DNA from: Actinomycetota bacterium
Lineage (GTDB): Bacteria > Actinomycetota > Geothermincolia > Geothermincolales > RBG-13-55-18
Assembly: GCA_014360685.1 (NCBI GenBank)
Contig: JACIXB010000011.1
Location: forward strand, 409,803-473,802
DNA length: 64,000 nt
Reading direction: 5' to 3'
The notes beneath the pieces were generated by a model. It had not been told where the DNA came from. It ran no database searches and saw only the letters and a program-made list of their open reading frames with translations. Of the stretch, positions 51,743 to 60,784 are shown in pieces. The position numbers and the translations under genes were made by a program. The first letter of the stretch is position 1, and each line of letters begins with the position of its first letter.

Positions 51743-52603
51743 ATGGCCTTTTGTTCAAGATGCGGGACGGAGTTGGCGCCGGGAAGCGCCTTTTGCTCAG
51801 CCTGCGGCGCTCCAGTGGTAGGGGCGGCTCCCGGCACCCCCCCGGATGCGCCACAGGCACAGGAACCGCCGCCGGGACCTCCCCCGCCACCGGGTGAAAC
51901 CCTCCAGGCACCATCGCCTCCACCATCTCCGCCGCCGGGACCTCCGCCTTCGCCCGGTGCCGTCGAGCAGGGGCCTTCGGCGGGATCGACGCCTTCCCGG
52001 GAGCCAGTCGGTGAAGCTCCTAGGCCTCCGGTGGGGGGTCCGGTTACCGGACCGACCCCCGCGGCTCCCGTTCCCCCGGTGAGCGCTCCGGCGAAAAAGG
52101 GCGGTGCGGGGAAGGCATTTCTGTTCATCTTCCTCTTCCTGCTTGTCGCGGGTGTGGCCGTGGTCCTGATCCTGGGATTCGCCGTTGGTCCCAAGTGGTT
52201 CGTCGGTGGGGGGGAAGGACCGGAAAAGACGGTGGAGAAGTTCTTCCAGGCCATGGAGAAGGGCGACGCCAAGATGCTGGTGAGCCTCATCGAGCCCGCA
52301 CGACTCAGAAGGCTTAACAAGCAGATAGAGGACTATTACGACAGCGTGGAGGATCTTTTCAGGGATTACTTTCGGGAGACCTTCCCCGAGCGCGATCTTA
52401 AGATCACCGGGCTCGAGATGAAGTCGGAAGTGAAAGGGGACCTGGCCACGGTCACCGTGGTTGGGGGCAGGGCCACCTATACCGATGCATACGGCGACTG
52501 GGTGGAGGAGAGCGTGGACGATCCCGAAGAGGTCTTCAGCGACACCGAGTTTAACCTCAAGAAGGTGGATGATACCTGGTACCTCATGCCCGAGTTCGAA
52601 TAG
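51743..52603 (+). CDS. Zinc-ribbon membrane protein with DUF4878-like domain
   Basis: A 286-residue protein. The first 26 residues are a zinc ribbon (MAFCSRCGTELAPGSAFCSACGAPV, two CxxC). A Pro/Gly-rich linker of about 90 residues is followed by one membrane helix (GKAFLFIFLFLLVAGVAVVLILGFAVG) and an extracellular NTF2-like domain (EKTVEKFFQAMEKGDAKMLVSLIEPARLRRL, GDLATVTVVGGRATYTDAYGDWVEE, FNLKKVDDTWYLMPEFE). The last strand DTWYLMP repeats the GTWLIEG and SRWKVSL motif of the 44581 and 44055 proteins, so this genome uses one extracellular fold with several anchors. ATG 51743 after AAGGAGGTAATC. Confidence 0.78.
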   Translation: MAFCSRCGTELAPGSAFCSACGAPVVGAAPGTPPDAPQAQEPPPGPPPPPGETLQAPSPPPSPPPGPPPSPGAVEQGPSAGSTPSREPVGEAPRPPVGGPVTGPTPAAPVPPVSAPAKKGGAGKAFLFIFLFLLVAGVAVVLILGFAVGPKWFVGGGEGPEKTVEKFFQAMEKGDAKMLVSLIEPARLRRLNKQIEDYYDSVEDLFRDYFRETFPERDLKITGLEMKSEVKGDLATVTVVGGRATYTDAYGDWVEESVDDPEEVFSDTEFNLKKVDDTWYLMPEFE

Positions 52604-52627
52604 GCTCACCTTGAGACGGGAATGAGG

Positions 52628-52664
52628 ATCCCGCGGGCGAAAGCCGCGGGATTCCTTTCTTCTT
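52628..52664 (+). terminator. Intrinsic terminator
   Basis: ATCCCGCGG-GCGAAAG-CCGCGGGAT is a perfect 9-bp stem followed by TCCTTTCTTCTTTC, 25 bp after the zinc-ribbon gene. Confidence 0.85.
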
Positions 52665-53210
52665 TCGTTCCGGCTTCATGGATATGCCGAGGAGCCGGGT
52701 AACAAGAGTGGTGTAATGAGCCTCGAGCCCGCTTTACCTTGTTGCTTAGGCCGGTGCGCCGGGGCACCCGGGAACGCTTCGGGATGCGGCAACGTTTCGG
52801 TGGGCATTTTAAAGTAGAAAAGGGTTGAGGGACCACCCTATCATCCCGGAAAAACACCAAAGCAAGGAAGAAAGGGCGGTTTCAAAGATGTTCGACCTGC
52901 CCTCTCTTATGATTAAGTTGGGCGGGGGCGAGAACCTTCAACGAATCGGGGTCGAGCCCGAGGCCGAATTGTGCTATATAAATAACTGGTCCTGGATAGG
53001 GGTGGCCCATTAATACATTCCGGGTGAACGGCCCGCCCTTCCGGGAGAGGTAGTGACATCACCGCGAGGTGGGGGCGAGGCAGGCCGGCCGCACGGAACT
53101 CGACCGGGTCGGGGAGGGCGGGCCTTCGCCCCGCAGGCCCCCGATCCGGTGCCGAGCGCAGCGGAAGAACCGCCACCCGGACCCGGGAAGGCGAGATAAT
53201 ATTAAGTCGG
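52665..53210. other. Non-coding gap (546 bp) before tRNA-Arg
   Basis: A 62-residue ORF (52825-53013) has an open start but no recognisable protein character. GTGCTATATAAATAACTGG near 52972 and GATAATATTAAG just before the tRNA (53196-53206) are AT-rich promoter-like patches. Confidence 0.4.
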
Positions 53211-53286
53211 GCCCCTGTAGCTCAGTGGACAGAGCAAGGGATTCCTAATCCCTGTGTCGGGAGTTCGATTCTCCCCAGGGGCTCCA
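53211..53286 (+). tRNA. tRNA-Arg (anticodon CCU)
   Basis: A 76-nt cloverleaf with encoded CCA. The acceptor stem GCCCCTG/CAGGGGC, D-arm GCTC-AGTGGACA-GAGC, anticodon stem GGGA/TCCC with loop TTCCTAA (anticodon CCT at 53244-53246), and T-arm GGGAG-TTCGATT-CTCCC are all paired. It reads AGG codons. Confidence 0.97.
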
Positions 53287-53292
53287 GAAAAA

Positions 53293-53335
53293 GACCGGGC
53301 CAGGGGACATATTTCCCGGCCCGGTCATAATTTTG
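53293..53335 (+). terminator. Hairpin after tRNA-Arg
   Basis: GACCGGGCC (53293-53301) pairs perfectly with GGCCCGGTC (53318-53326), with the inner GGG/CCC extending the stem, followed by ATAATTTT. It begins seven bases after the tRNA CCA end and is a likely terminator. Confidence 0.65.
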
Positions 53336-53948
53336 GTGCTACGGATTATGATTTCGCCGGAAATGCACCGGAAACTTTAAATGCGAAACGCGTTTCCGCA
53401 GGTCATGGTGTCCCCTATACAGGATGGAGCCGGACCACCTTTTTCCCCGCCGCCCCCCGACAAACCGATCGGGAGTTATCCACCCACTTCCCCTGGGTGT
53501 CTTTGAACCCGATATAGCAGGTTTCCTTCCCGGAGCGGTAAACACGCTAGCGGGTGTAGGCTACGGATCTTCACCACCTGAACAGCTTGGAGAGCCTCCT
53601 GCCCAGGATCTTGTTCCTCGCCCTCCGGGCCACCTTCTTGGGGCTTCCGGAGGCAATGACCTCCAGGTCCCTCACCTTCCTGGCCCAGCGGAAGAGGTGG
53701 CCCAGAAGCACATGGAGCCTTAGCAGATAGAAATGATCTTCCGCGAGGTAAAGGACACGTTTTCATCCCGCCCCATCTACTACATTTACGATGCCACCAT
53801 TGCCGGCTTCATTTTCTGCTCTTTTCTAGCTCTTTTACTTGTATTTTCTTGAGAGACTGCCATACTGTTGTCAGTGGGGTGGTGTAAATATTTTCTATAC
53901 GGATAACCGGTGAGTTCTGGTGCTTTATGTACGGGAAGGAGGAAGGAG
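53336..53948. other. Region between tRNA-Arg and the cas operon
   Basis: Apart from the frameshifted remnant at 53571-53776, nothing gene-like is seen. The right 150 bp is AT-rich (TTTTCTGCTCTTTTCTAGCTCTTTTACTTG) and probably holds the cas promoter; TTGAGA, TTGTCA and TATACG elements are present, but I cannot pick one pair with confidence. Confidence 0.4.
53571..53762 (-). pseudogene. Frameshifted remnant of a small basic protein
   Basis: A 63-codon open segment without a start codon reads KRVLYLAEDHFYLLRLHVLLGHLFRWARKVRDLEVIASGSPKKVARRARNKILGRRLSKLFRW. It is preceded in frame by a stop, but the neighbouring frame offers ATG at 53776 (MGRDE) leading straight into it, as if one base was gained or lost at GAAAAC. 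Composition and continuity suggest a formerly real gene. Too short for the ORF track. Family not recognised. Confidence 0.4.
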
Positions 53949-55220
53949 ATGGCAAAGGCTACCTTTGACTACGAGAAGTTGAAAAGGGCAGTGGCCGGCG
54001 AGTATCACGCCATCCGCGCCTTCGTGGACCTGAAACCGGCGGGAGGCGAGATGGACAAGATATTCCCCCCTACCTATCAAGGGCCTGATAAAAACCCCAT
54101 TTATGCTACCGAGACACGCATAGTCAACGGGGAAGAGGTGCATTGCGTGCTCATAGATTCCGTCCAGTCCCAGGCCAACCGGATGGAAATGGCCCTCCTC
54201 GAATGGCATCGTAAGTCGAAAGAACCCCCCTTCCCACTAGTTCAAATCGATTTCAGGGGAACCGACGTGGATTGGGTCGGCGAGTTCACCGTCCTGGAGG
54301 CCCCCCATCGGATAGCCGATGCCTATTTCCTCGCCTGCGAACTTGATGGTAAACCCTTCAGGAGCCCTAGAAAACCGGAAAAGGGGAGCGATATAGGTCG
54401 CAACGTCGAGGAGGCGAGGCCGGACAACGCCACAGGTCTTTTCGGTATCAGCCCCACGTCCCTTATATTCGGCATGTGGGATTCCCATTCCAAGGGCGTT
54501 TTGGGGGCGAAGTTCCAGAGGATAATGGCCTCCGAGGTGATAGGTATCGGCGTCACGAAAGATGGCAAAAGGGCCGAGAGCCGAATCGACCCGCTCATCA
54601 AGGTGGCGGGTGAGAGCCTGAAGGCTAAGATTAATGAGGATGGCACCTGGAGTTTGGTGGATTCTCCTGAAAAGAAAAAAGCAGATTCTTCTGAAAAAAA
54701 GGAACCAAAAAAGCTATCGGGAATAGGTCTTGGCAACATAACCCCCACCTTAAACCCAACGGGAGGGGTTGTTGTTAAATACGCCAGGCAGATCGCCGTC
54801 ATCTCCCTCACCGCCCTCAGGCGTCTGAGGTTCCCCCTCGAGAGCAAGGAGGGTGAACGGGAAGAGGTCAATACCTTAGCCCGCACTGTTCTGGCCTCCC
54901 TCTCCCTTTGCGCCCTAACGCTCTTGTGGGAGGAGGGTTTCAGCCTGCGTTCCCGCTGCGAACTGGTTCCCGTGGAGGAACCGCTCCTCGAGCTGGTCTC
55001 GCCTCAGCGGAGGGAGGAATTCTCGCTTGACTTCGATGCCGCCGAGGACATTTTCCGAAAGGCGGTGGATGAGGCGAAAAAGGTAGGGCTGCCTTGGCCG
55101 ACTGTGGGGGACATAGGTCCATGGAAAAATGGCATACTCACTCTCAAGCCGAACAAGGATCTTGTGAACGCCATAAAGGAGAGTCAAGCCAAGGCCCTCG
55201 AGATTAGCGCGGAAAGCTGA
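53949..55220 (+). CDS. csb1: Type I-G Cas7 (Csb1/GSU0053 family)
   Basis: A 423-residue backbone subunit of a type I-G (formerly I-U) Cascade. Csb1-like stretches include YEKLKRAVAGEYHAIRAFVDLKPAGGEMDKIFPPTYQG, VHCVLIDSVQSQANRMEMALLEW, FTVLEAPHRIADAYF, TGLFGISPTSLIFGMWDSHSKGVLGAKFQRIMASEVIG and an acidic-basic insert (SPEKKKADSSEKKEPKKLSG). Several copies coat the crRNA spacer. It is the first gene of the interference operon; ATG 53949 follows GGAAGGAGGAAGGAG, and the next gene starts one base after its stop. Confidence 0.9.
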   Translation: MAKATFDYEKLKRAVAGEYHAIRAFVDLKPAGGEMDKIFPPTYQGPDKNPIYATETRIVNGEEVHCVLIDSVQSQANRMEMALLEWHRKSKEPPFPLVQIDFRGTDVDWVGEFTVLEAPHRIADAYFLACELDGKPFRSPRKPEKGSDIGRNVEEARPDNATGLFGISPTSLIFGMWDSHSKGVLGAKFQRIMASEVIGIGVTKDGKRAESRIDPLIKVAGESLKAKINEDGTWSLVDSPEKKKADSSEKKEPKKLSGIGLGNITPTLNPTGGVVVKYARQIAVISLTALRRLRFPLESKEGEREEVNTLARTVLASLSLCALTLLWEEGFSLRSRCELVPVEEPLLELVSPQRREEFSLDFDAAEDIFRKAVDEAKKVGLPWPTVGDIGPWKNGILTLKPNKDLVNAIKESQAKALEISAES

Positions 55221-55221
55221 G

Positions 55222-56673
55222 ATGTTGGGGTTCAAGATATCCTATCTCAGGGGTTCAGTTGCCGCCTCTGATGTCGGAACCGGCCAGTCAAAGACTTTGG
55301 TAGAATGGCCGCCCCATCCCGATCGCCTTTTCTGTGCCCTTGTACGGGCTTGGGCGGATCTTGAGAAGCCCGGAGATGTCGCGGAGGCCCTCAGGTGGCT
55401 GGAAAGGTGTCCTCCACCCAATATTAGCTGTGGGAGGGTCCTCGAATATGCAAATCCCGAGAGGTTCGTTCCTGTTAACGATAAATATACTTATAGTAAA
55501 GGAGAGACCTTGATTCAGGGTACTCCCCTTTTCAGGTTGCGACAGCCCAGAAGGATCCCCAGTGCCGCCTTAAGCGATGAAAGGGTCATCTTTTGGTGGG
55601 AAATGGAGGCACCGGTTGCCGTTCGCGGAGCGCTGCGCAAGGCGGCCTCGCTTGTAGCCAATTTGGGACATTCCTCATCCTTCGTCATGGTGGAACTCGT
55701 CGAGGATATCGATGAGTACGGGTCCTTCGAGTTTATTTACGTGCCTCGGGCCTCGGGCCGCCTCGTTATCCGCGTCCCGTACGAGGGAAGGTTCGACGAA
55801 GTCTGTGAGGCCTTCGCTAATGATCAGCGTCCGCCTCAATGCAGGCGCTGGGTAGCCTACGGAACGGATAATGTAGATGGTGGAGACTACGTGGCGAAAG
55901 GTTCCCATGAAGAATTGTTCTTATTCCGCCTGGAAGGGAAGGGAAGAAGGCTTTCCATCCTCCATGCCGGATATGTCACGACCCTGTGGAGAAAGGCGCT
56001 TGTGGCGCAGGCGCCACAGCCTCCGCCGCCAGTGATTAGCGGGCATTCGCCTGAAAGCACCCCGGATAACCCCGTGCCGCTGCGGGGGCCGCACCTGGCC
56101 TTGCTACCCCTTGCGGATGTAGGGCACCGTTATGCCCGGTCCCATCTCATGGGTCTTGCAGCTGCGCTTCCCGCGGATATCGATGATGAGGAACGTTATG
56201 CCTGCCTTAAAGCCCTCGCCAACGTAAGGTTCTTGAATTTTAAGAGGTGGGGGAGTTTCGATCTCGAACCTTGCGGAGCGGCGGAGACGGCGCGAGCCTT
56301 GAGATTGGAAACCTGGACGAGGAAGTCCCAGGTCTGGGCAAGCGTGACCCCCGTGGTCTTCGGCAGATATCCAAGGGAGCCGTGGGGCGAGGAAGCCGAG
56401 GAGATTCTGCGTGAGTCGTGCAACATTGCTGGCTTACCCGAGCCGGTCGAGGTCTATATAGCCCCAATAAGCTGGGTTTTGGGAGTTCCCCCATCCTACG
56501 ATTTTCCGCCTTTACCCAATCCCCACTCCGGTAACCGCCGCTTCCATGTCCATGCCAAGCTGGTTTTCAACGTGCCAGTGGAAGGACCTGTGCTGATTGG
56601 GGTGGGACGTCATCTCGGATATGGGTTTTTCAGGCCGATTACCGAGAAAGGTGAGAGTGAGTATGAGGCTTGA
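55222..56673 (+). CDS. csb2: Type I-G Cas5-Cas6 fusion (Csb2/GSU0054 family)
   Basis: A 483-residue Cas5u6u. The N-terminal Cas5-like half begins MLGFKISYLRGSVAASDVGTGQSKTLVEWPPHPDRLFCALVRAWADL. The C-terminal Cas6-like half holds RRFHVHAKLVFNVPVEGPVLIGVGRHLGYGFFRPI, with a histidine pair as candidate RNase residues and the Cas6-type glycine-rich loop. In this subtype it cuts pre-crRNA and caps the 5' handle, which explains the absence of a separate cas6. Its 3' end overlaps the cas3 start. Confidence 0.9.
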   Translation: MLGFKISYLRGSVAASDVGTGQSKTLVEWPPHPDRLFCALVRAWADLEKPGDVAEALRWLERCPPPNISCGRVLEYANPERFVPVNDKYTYSKGETLIQGTPLFRLRQPRRIPSAALSDERVIFWWEMEAPVAVRGALRKAASLVANLGHSSSFVMVELVEDIDEYGSFEFIYVPRASGRLVIRVPYEGRFDEVCEAFANDQRPPQCRRWVAYGTDNVDGGDYVAKGSHEELFLFRLEGKGRRLSILHAGYVTTLWRKALVAQAPQPPPPVISGHSPESTPDNPVPLRGPHLALLPLADVGHRYARSHLMGLAAALPADIDDEERYACLKALANVRFLNFKRWGSFDLEPCGAAETARALRLETWTRKSQVWASVTPVVFGRYPREPWGEEAEEILRESCNIAGLPEPVEVYIAPISWVLGVPPSYDFPPLPNPHSGNRRFHVHAKLVFNVPVEGPVLIGVGRHLGYGFFRPITEKGESEYEA

Positions 56674-59600
56674 TCCCGCTAAGTTTGATACTTGGTTTGA
56701 GTGTCTGAATGGATGCGAGCCTTTCCCTTGGCAACGCCGTCTCTTCAGGGAATGGCTCTGCCCTGAGGACCCCGCTAAGTCGAGGTGGCCGAGGTTAATC
56801 GGGCTTCCCACCGCCTCCGGGAAGACTTCCCTTATCGACCTGGCCGTCCTCGCCCTGGCTGCGGGTTCCGAGTGCGCTCGGAGGCGGATTGCTTTTGTGG
56901 TAGACCGGCGGGTGGTGGTGGACGAGGCATCGGAGCGAGCCGCCTTTATGGCGAAAAAATTAGAGGAAGCTTTAAGGACAAAAAGAGGCCCGCTCCACGA
57001 GGTGGCTAAGGCACTGTTGGCCTTGGGGGGCGATAAGCCATTGATTGTGGCGACCTTAAGAGGAGGAATCGTCCCCGATGAAGATTGGTCCCGCACTCCT
57101 ACCCAGCCGGCGGTGATCGTTTCCACTGTCGACCAGTTGGGCTCACGGCTCCTTTTCAGGTCATACGGGGGGCATGGGCCGAGGTCATGGCCCATCCAGG
57201 CAGGGCTGTTAGGAAGGGACACCTTGATAATCGTGGACGAAGCCCACTGTGCTGTACCCTTCTGTGAGACGTTAAGGAGCATCAGCGAATACTGGCAACG
57301 GGTAGCGGAAGTCCCCTTGGGAAAGCCCTTGCTCCTGGTGACTATGACCGCCACACCGCTGGAAAAAGCGGATTTTAGCTTGAGCAAGGAAGACCGCCAT
57401 CATCCGGAACTGGGAAAAAGGTTGAAAGCCTCTAAGCCCGCGAGGCTTGTGGAGGCGAAAGGGGCTATAAAGGCAATAAAGCACGGGAAAGCGGGGACAA
57501 CACTGAGGCGGGTTGGCAATTCAACCGAGGAGGAAATGGGAAAAGAAACCCTGCCTTACAGGGCCGACCTGGTGGCGGAGATTGTCGAACTGACCGAGGA
57601 GCTTCTCGATTCGGGAAAACACCGGGTCGTCGGTATTGTGGTGAACCGCGTCGCCGATGCCCGCGCGATATATGGGAAAATCGTGGAAATGGGTAAGGAA
57701 GCGCTGCTTCTGACTGGAAGGGTCAGGGAATGGGACAGAAGGAAGACTCTCGAGGAATGGCTCCCAAGGATAAGAGCGGGATTGGAGCGGGATATTGAGA
57801 ACCCAGTTGCGGTGGTGGCTACCCAGTGCATTGAGGTGGGAGCGAATATAGATTTCGACGCTTTGATTACCGAAGTGGCGCCCCTGGATGCCCTGCGCCA
57901 GCGTTTCGGACGGCTTAACCGCCTGGGGAGGCACGAACATTGCAAGGCATACATTGTCGCCACACAAAGTCAGGTAGCCTTGGCATCCAAAAGGAGGAAG
58001 GGTAAGGGGGAAGATGGGGCGGAAGCTCCCACCACGGATATCTTTTCCGCGGAGGCAAAGGAAAGGGATCCGATTTACGGCCATGCCCTTCTGAGGACGT
58101 GGCTGTGGCTGAACAAAGTTGCGAAGAGGAGAGAGGGCGAAGATTATCCTCTGGTCGATTTTGGACTAGGTAAAGAATACAAACTTTCTAACGACCAACT
58201 CCAAAGCCTATGCCAGGAGAGAAATCATGCCCACCCCCTGCTTCCGGCCCACATCGATTTACTCGTGCAGACCAACCCGCGTCCAGAGCCGGATCCGGAG
58301 ATCTCAGCCTTCCTTCATGGAACGGTTTCCAACAATTCCGACGTAACCGTGGTGTGGCGAATGGACCTAAAGATGGAGGATTTAACAAGGAATCCGAAGG
58401 GTATTGTATGGCTGGAAAGGGTCGGCGTGCAACCGCCTGCCGTAGGAGAAGGTTGCCCAGTCCCCATATGGGAATTCAAGAACTGGATGGCGGGTATGGT
58501 AGTGCAGGAAGGCGGGGACATAGAAAGCATAGCCGTAGAAGGTAAGGTGGAGGGTTCAGGGTCGAGCGGTCTAAATCGGAGTGTTGTCCGCTGGAGGGGC
58601 CCAGAAGAGGCCGAGGTAATCACGGCCCGCGATGTCCGTCCCGGGGATGTGGTGGTCGTTCCTTCCGCTTACGGTGGACTGGACGATTTCGGGTGGAATC
58701 CCCGTTCCTCGACCATGGTTCTTGACATAGGAGATGTGGTTTCCGCGGAATACAGAAAACCCGTTTTAAGGCTGGAGGCTGCGAGGGAGAACCTTCGATT
58801 CATCAACGCTGACGAGGAAGTTATTCGCGGCCTGGATATGCTTAGGAGCGTGGCTGTTGGCGAGGAGGTAGGGCTGGATGTCAGGGAATCCCTCGAGGTC
58901 ATCGGGGGCATGCCAACCGTTCCCGAGTGGCTCCGGCGGGTGATAGAAAGGCTGGTGGAGGGAATCCCCATGGTGGTGGAGGCGGGAGGATCCTTGGCTC
59001 TCATCGGAAGGAAAGGTCCCGGGTATGACGCGTACACCTACGGCAATGAGGCGTTTACGGGTAAAAGGGTCAACCTTGAAGAGCATTCCGACGGCGTCAG
59101 GGAATGGATTTCGGAGTTCTGCCATCACCTGGGGTTTGACGACGGTATAAAAAAGGACATGGAACTCGCGGCAGCATACCACGACCTGGGAAAAGCTGAT
59201 ATTCGTTTCCAGGTGTGGCTCTACGGCGGTAACGAGATAGATTTTATTCGCTCGGGTGAACTTCTCGCCAAGTCCCCCATGATAGCCAGGGATTCGGCTT
59301 CCAGGGAAAGGGCAAGAAAGATGTCCAAATATCCAAAGGGTGGTCGGCATGAGGCCCAATCCGTCGCGTTGATTAGTGGCAACCAGGCATTGATGCGGGA
59401 GGCGGCCGATTACGATCTCGTGCTTCATTTGGTCATAAGCCATCACGGATACGGGAGGCCGTTTGTGCCCTTCATTGAGGATGAAAATCCCGTGTGGATA
59501 AATATCGGTTTTAAAGGACAGGATTTCGGTGCCAGTAGCGACCACAGGCTGTATGAGCTGTCCAGCGGCGTGGCCGAGCGGTACTGGCGCCTGGTGAGGA

Positions 59601-59686
59601 AATACGGTTGGTGGGGTCTTGCCTACCTCGAGGCGGTGTTCAGGCTGGCCGATCAGCGTCGCTCGGAACTCGAACAGGAGCGTTGA
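56663..59686 (+). CDS. cas3: Cas3 helicase-nuclease with C-terminal HD domain
   Basis: A 1007-residue Cas3. The SF2 helicase comes first: FPWQRRLF, Walker A LPTASGKTSLIDLAV (about 49-60), DEAH in LIIVDEAHCAVPF (about 191), VTMTATPL, motif V ATQCIEVGANIDFDALITE, motif VI QRFGRLNRLG. The HD nuclease lies at the C-terminus (YHDLGKADIRFQVW at about 838 and VISHHGYGRP), the reversed order seen in type I-G. It unwinds and degrades target DNA recruited by Cascade. ATG 56663 lies inside the last codons of csb2 (overlap of 11 bp) after AAGGTGAGAGTGAG; the ORF from 56597 is over-extended. Confidence 0.95.
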   Translation: MRLDPAKFDTWFECLNGCEPFPWQRRLFREWLCPEDPAKSRWPRLIGLPTASGKTSLIDLAVLALAAGSECARRRIAFVVDRRVVVDEASERAAFMAKKLEEALRTKRGPLHEVAKALLALGGDKPLIVATLRGGIVPDEDWSRTPTQPAVIVSTVDQLGSRLLFRSYGGHGPRSWPIQAGLLGRDTLIIVDEAHCAVPFCETLRSISEYWQRVAEVPLGKPLLLVTMTATPLEKADFSLSKEDRHHPELGKRLKASKPARLVEAKGAIKAIKHGKAGTTLRRVGNSTEEEMGKETLPYRADLVAEIVELTEELLDSGKHRVVGIVVNRVADARAIYGKIVEMGKEALLLTGRVREWDRRKTLEEWLPRIRAGLERDIENPVAVVATQCIEVGANIDFDALITEVAPLDALRQRFGRLNRLGRHEHCKAYIVATQSQVALASKRRKGKGEDGAEAPTTDIFSAEAKERDPIYGHALLRTWLWLNKVAKRREGEDYPLVDFGLGKEYKLSNDQLQSLCQERNHAHPLLPAHIDLLVQTNPRPEPDPEISAFLHGTVSNNSDVTVVWRMDLKMEDLTRNPKGIVWLERVGVQPPAVGEGCPVPIWEFKNWMAGMVVQEGGDIESIAVEGKVEGSGSSGLNRSVVRWRGPEEAEVITARDVRPGDVVVVPSAYGGLDDFGWNPRSSTMVLDIGDVVSAEYRKPVLRLEAARENLRFINADEEVIRGLDMLRSVAVGEEVGLDVRESLEVIGGMPTVPEWLRRVIERLVEGIPMVVEAGGSLALIGRKGPGYDAYTYGNEAFTGKRVNLEEHSDGVREWISEFCHHLGFDDGIKKDMELAAAYHDLGKADIRFQVWLYGGNEIDFIRSGELLAKSPMIARDSASRERARKMSKYPKGGRHEAQSVALISGNQALMREAADYDLVLHLVISHHGYGRPFVPFIEDENPVWINIGFKGQDFGASSDHRLYELSSGVAERYWRLVRKYGWWGLAYLEAVFRLADQRRSELEQER

Positions 59687-59689
59687 GAG

Positions 59690-60643
59690 ATGACCGATGA
59701 GATCGTTTTGACGGGTCCCAGAGGCGATAATCCGCTGGGTTTTCTTACGGCTTTGGGTACGGTAGTAGTTCTCCAAGACGCTGGCCGCCACTCGAAGTTG
59801 CGTTGGGACGGGCTCACGCCAATCGTCCTCATTGATGTGCAAAAGGATGGGGGTAAAGAAAGTTTTGTTGATTGCATTTTTCAACAGTTGAAAAAAGAGG
59901 CCGTTAAAGCGATAAAAGATCAGGAGCCCGATCCCGTCTTGGTTCCAGGAGAGAAGAATGTCAAGTTCGGGATCGAGAAATACGAGTCATTCGTCGAGAG
60001 TGCTCGACAAAGGTTCTTCAAGGGAGGTGACTGGTCTCAGAGACGTTGCCTGGACATGGCGTCCTTTTACGGCGTCTTTCCGAGACTTAAGGAAGCTGAC
60101 CAGGAGAGAATTCAAGCGAATTTTTGGATCATGCTCGAGGGGTCCGGTCACCAGCATTTCTTCGAAACCGCGAGAAACCTTATGTTAAGTGTTAATAAAA
60201 AGCATTTGGAGAAGGCCCTTTTTGGCCCTTGGAGCCTGGAGGATGACAGGCTATCACTGAGACTGGATCCCATTGAGGATCGCCGTTATGCTCTCATGGA
60301 TGTTGATCCAAGTAGTTTGGGGACGAAAACACTATGGGGAGCTAACCGGCTGGCTTTCGAGGCGTTCCGCCTCTTCCCGGCGGTCCCAGCCGTTGGGGTT
60401 GGCAGGGGTGTAGTGGGGTGGAAGGCGGATCACAGTAAAGGCCCTAGGGTTAGATGGCCCTTGTGGAGATTGCCCGTGGGCATGGAGGTTATCAGATCCG
60501 TCCTTTCTCATCCCAAGATGTGGCAAGAGGATTGGGGCGGCTTACGTGCCATGGGGGTAAGCGCCGTAATAGAGGCAAGAATGATTAAAATAGATCGGTA
60601 TAAGAGCATGACCGTGGGCACCCCGTTATGGGTTGAACAGTGA
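59690..60643 (+). CDS. csb3: Type I-G Csb3/Cas8-like subunit
   Basis: A 317-residue protein starting 3 bp after cas3. It begins TDEIVLTGPRGDNPLGFLTALGTVVVLQDAGRHSKLRWDGLTPIVL, the start shared by Csb3-type proteins, and later has DRRYALMDVDPSSLGTKTLWGANRLAFEAFRLFPAVPAVG, also typical. It is the likely large or PAM-recognising subunit of the effector, compact compared with the 600-700-residue Csx17 of other I-U systems. There is no separate small subunit gene. Assignment rests on position and N-terminal pattern. Confidence 0.78.
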   Translation: MTDEIVLTGPRGDNPLGFLTALGTVVVLQDAGRHSKLRWDGLTPIVLIDVQKDGGKESFVDCIFQQLKKEAVKAIKDQEPDPVLVPGEKNVKFGIEKYESFVESARQRFFKGGDWSQRRCLDMASFYGVFPRLKEADQERIQANFWIMLEGSGHQHFFETARNLMLSVNKKHLEKALFGPWSLEDDRLSLRLDPIEDRRYALMDVDPSSLGTKTLWGANRLAFEAFRLFPAVPAVGVGRGVVGWKADHSKGPRVRWPLWRLPVGMEVIRSVLSHPKMWQEDWGGLRAMGVSAVIEARMIKIDRYKSMTVGTPLWVEQ

Positions 60644-60784
60644 AGGCTGAGAGAGGCTTTTTGAAAGCGTTGATGGTAGGGCGCATCGCTGAGCGATCAA
60701 AACGTCGGAGTGGCGTAACGGCTAGATTGGATTTTAAATGTTGCTGTTGGGCTTTCTCGTGAGAAACGGGTAAATTGTCAAATC
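60644..60784 (+). other. Gap between the interference and adaptation modules
   Basis: This 141-bp gap is the only sizeable break in the cas cluster. It is AT-richer than the surrounding DNA and may hold a second promoter for cas4-cas1 and cas2; GATTGGATTTTAAATG and GGTAAATTGTC are the AT-rich segments. No ribosome binding site stands out for the next gene. Confidence 0.4.

Noticed and set aside
52825-53013. 62-residue plus-strand ORF
   Set aside because: No ribosome binding site and no protein-family character, in an otherwise non-coding gap.
53424-53766. Overlapping ORFs of 96 and 99 residues
   Set aside because: Pro/Gly-rich shadow frames over the more plausible frameshifted minus-strand remnant at 53571-53776.
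58766-59884. 372-residue minus-strand ORF antisense to cas3 and csb3
   Set aside because: It spans the junction of two well-supported cas genes and shows no family motif.
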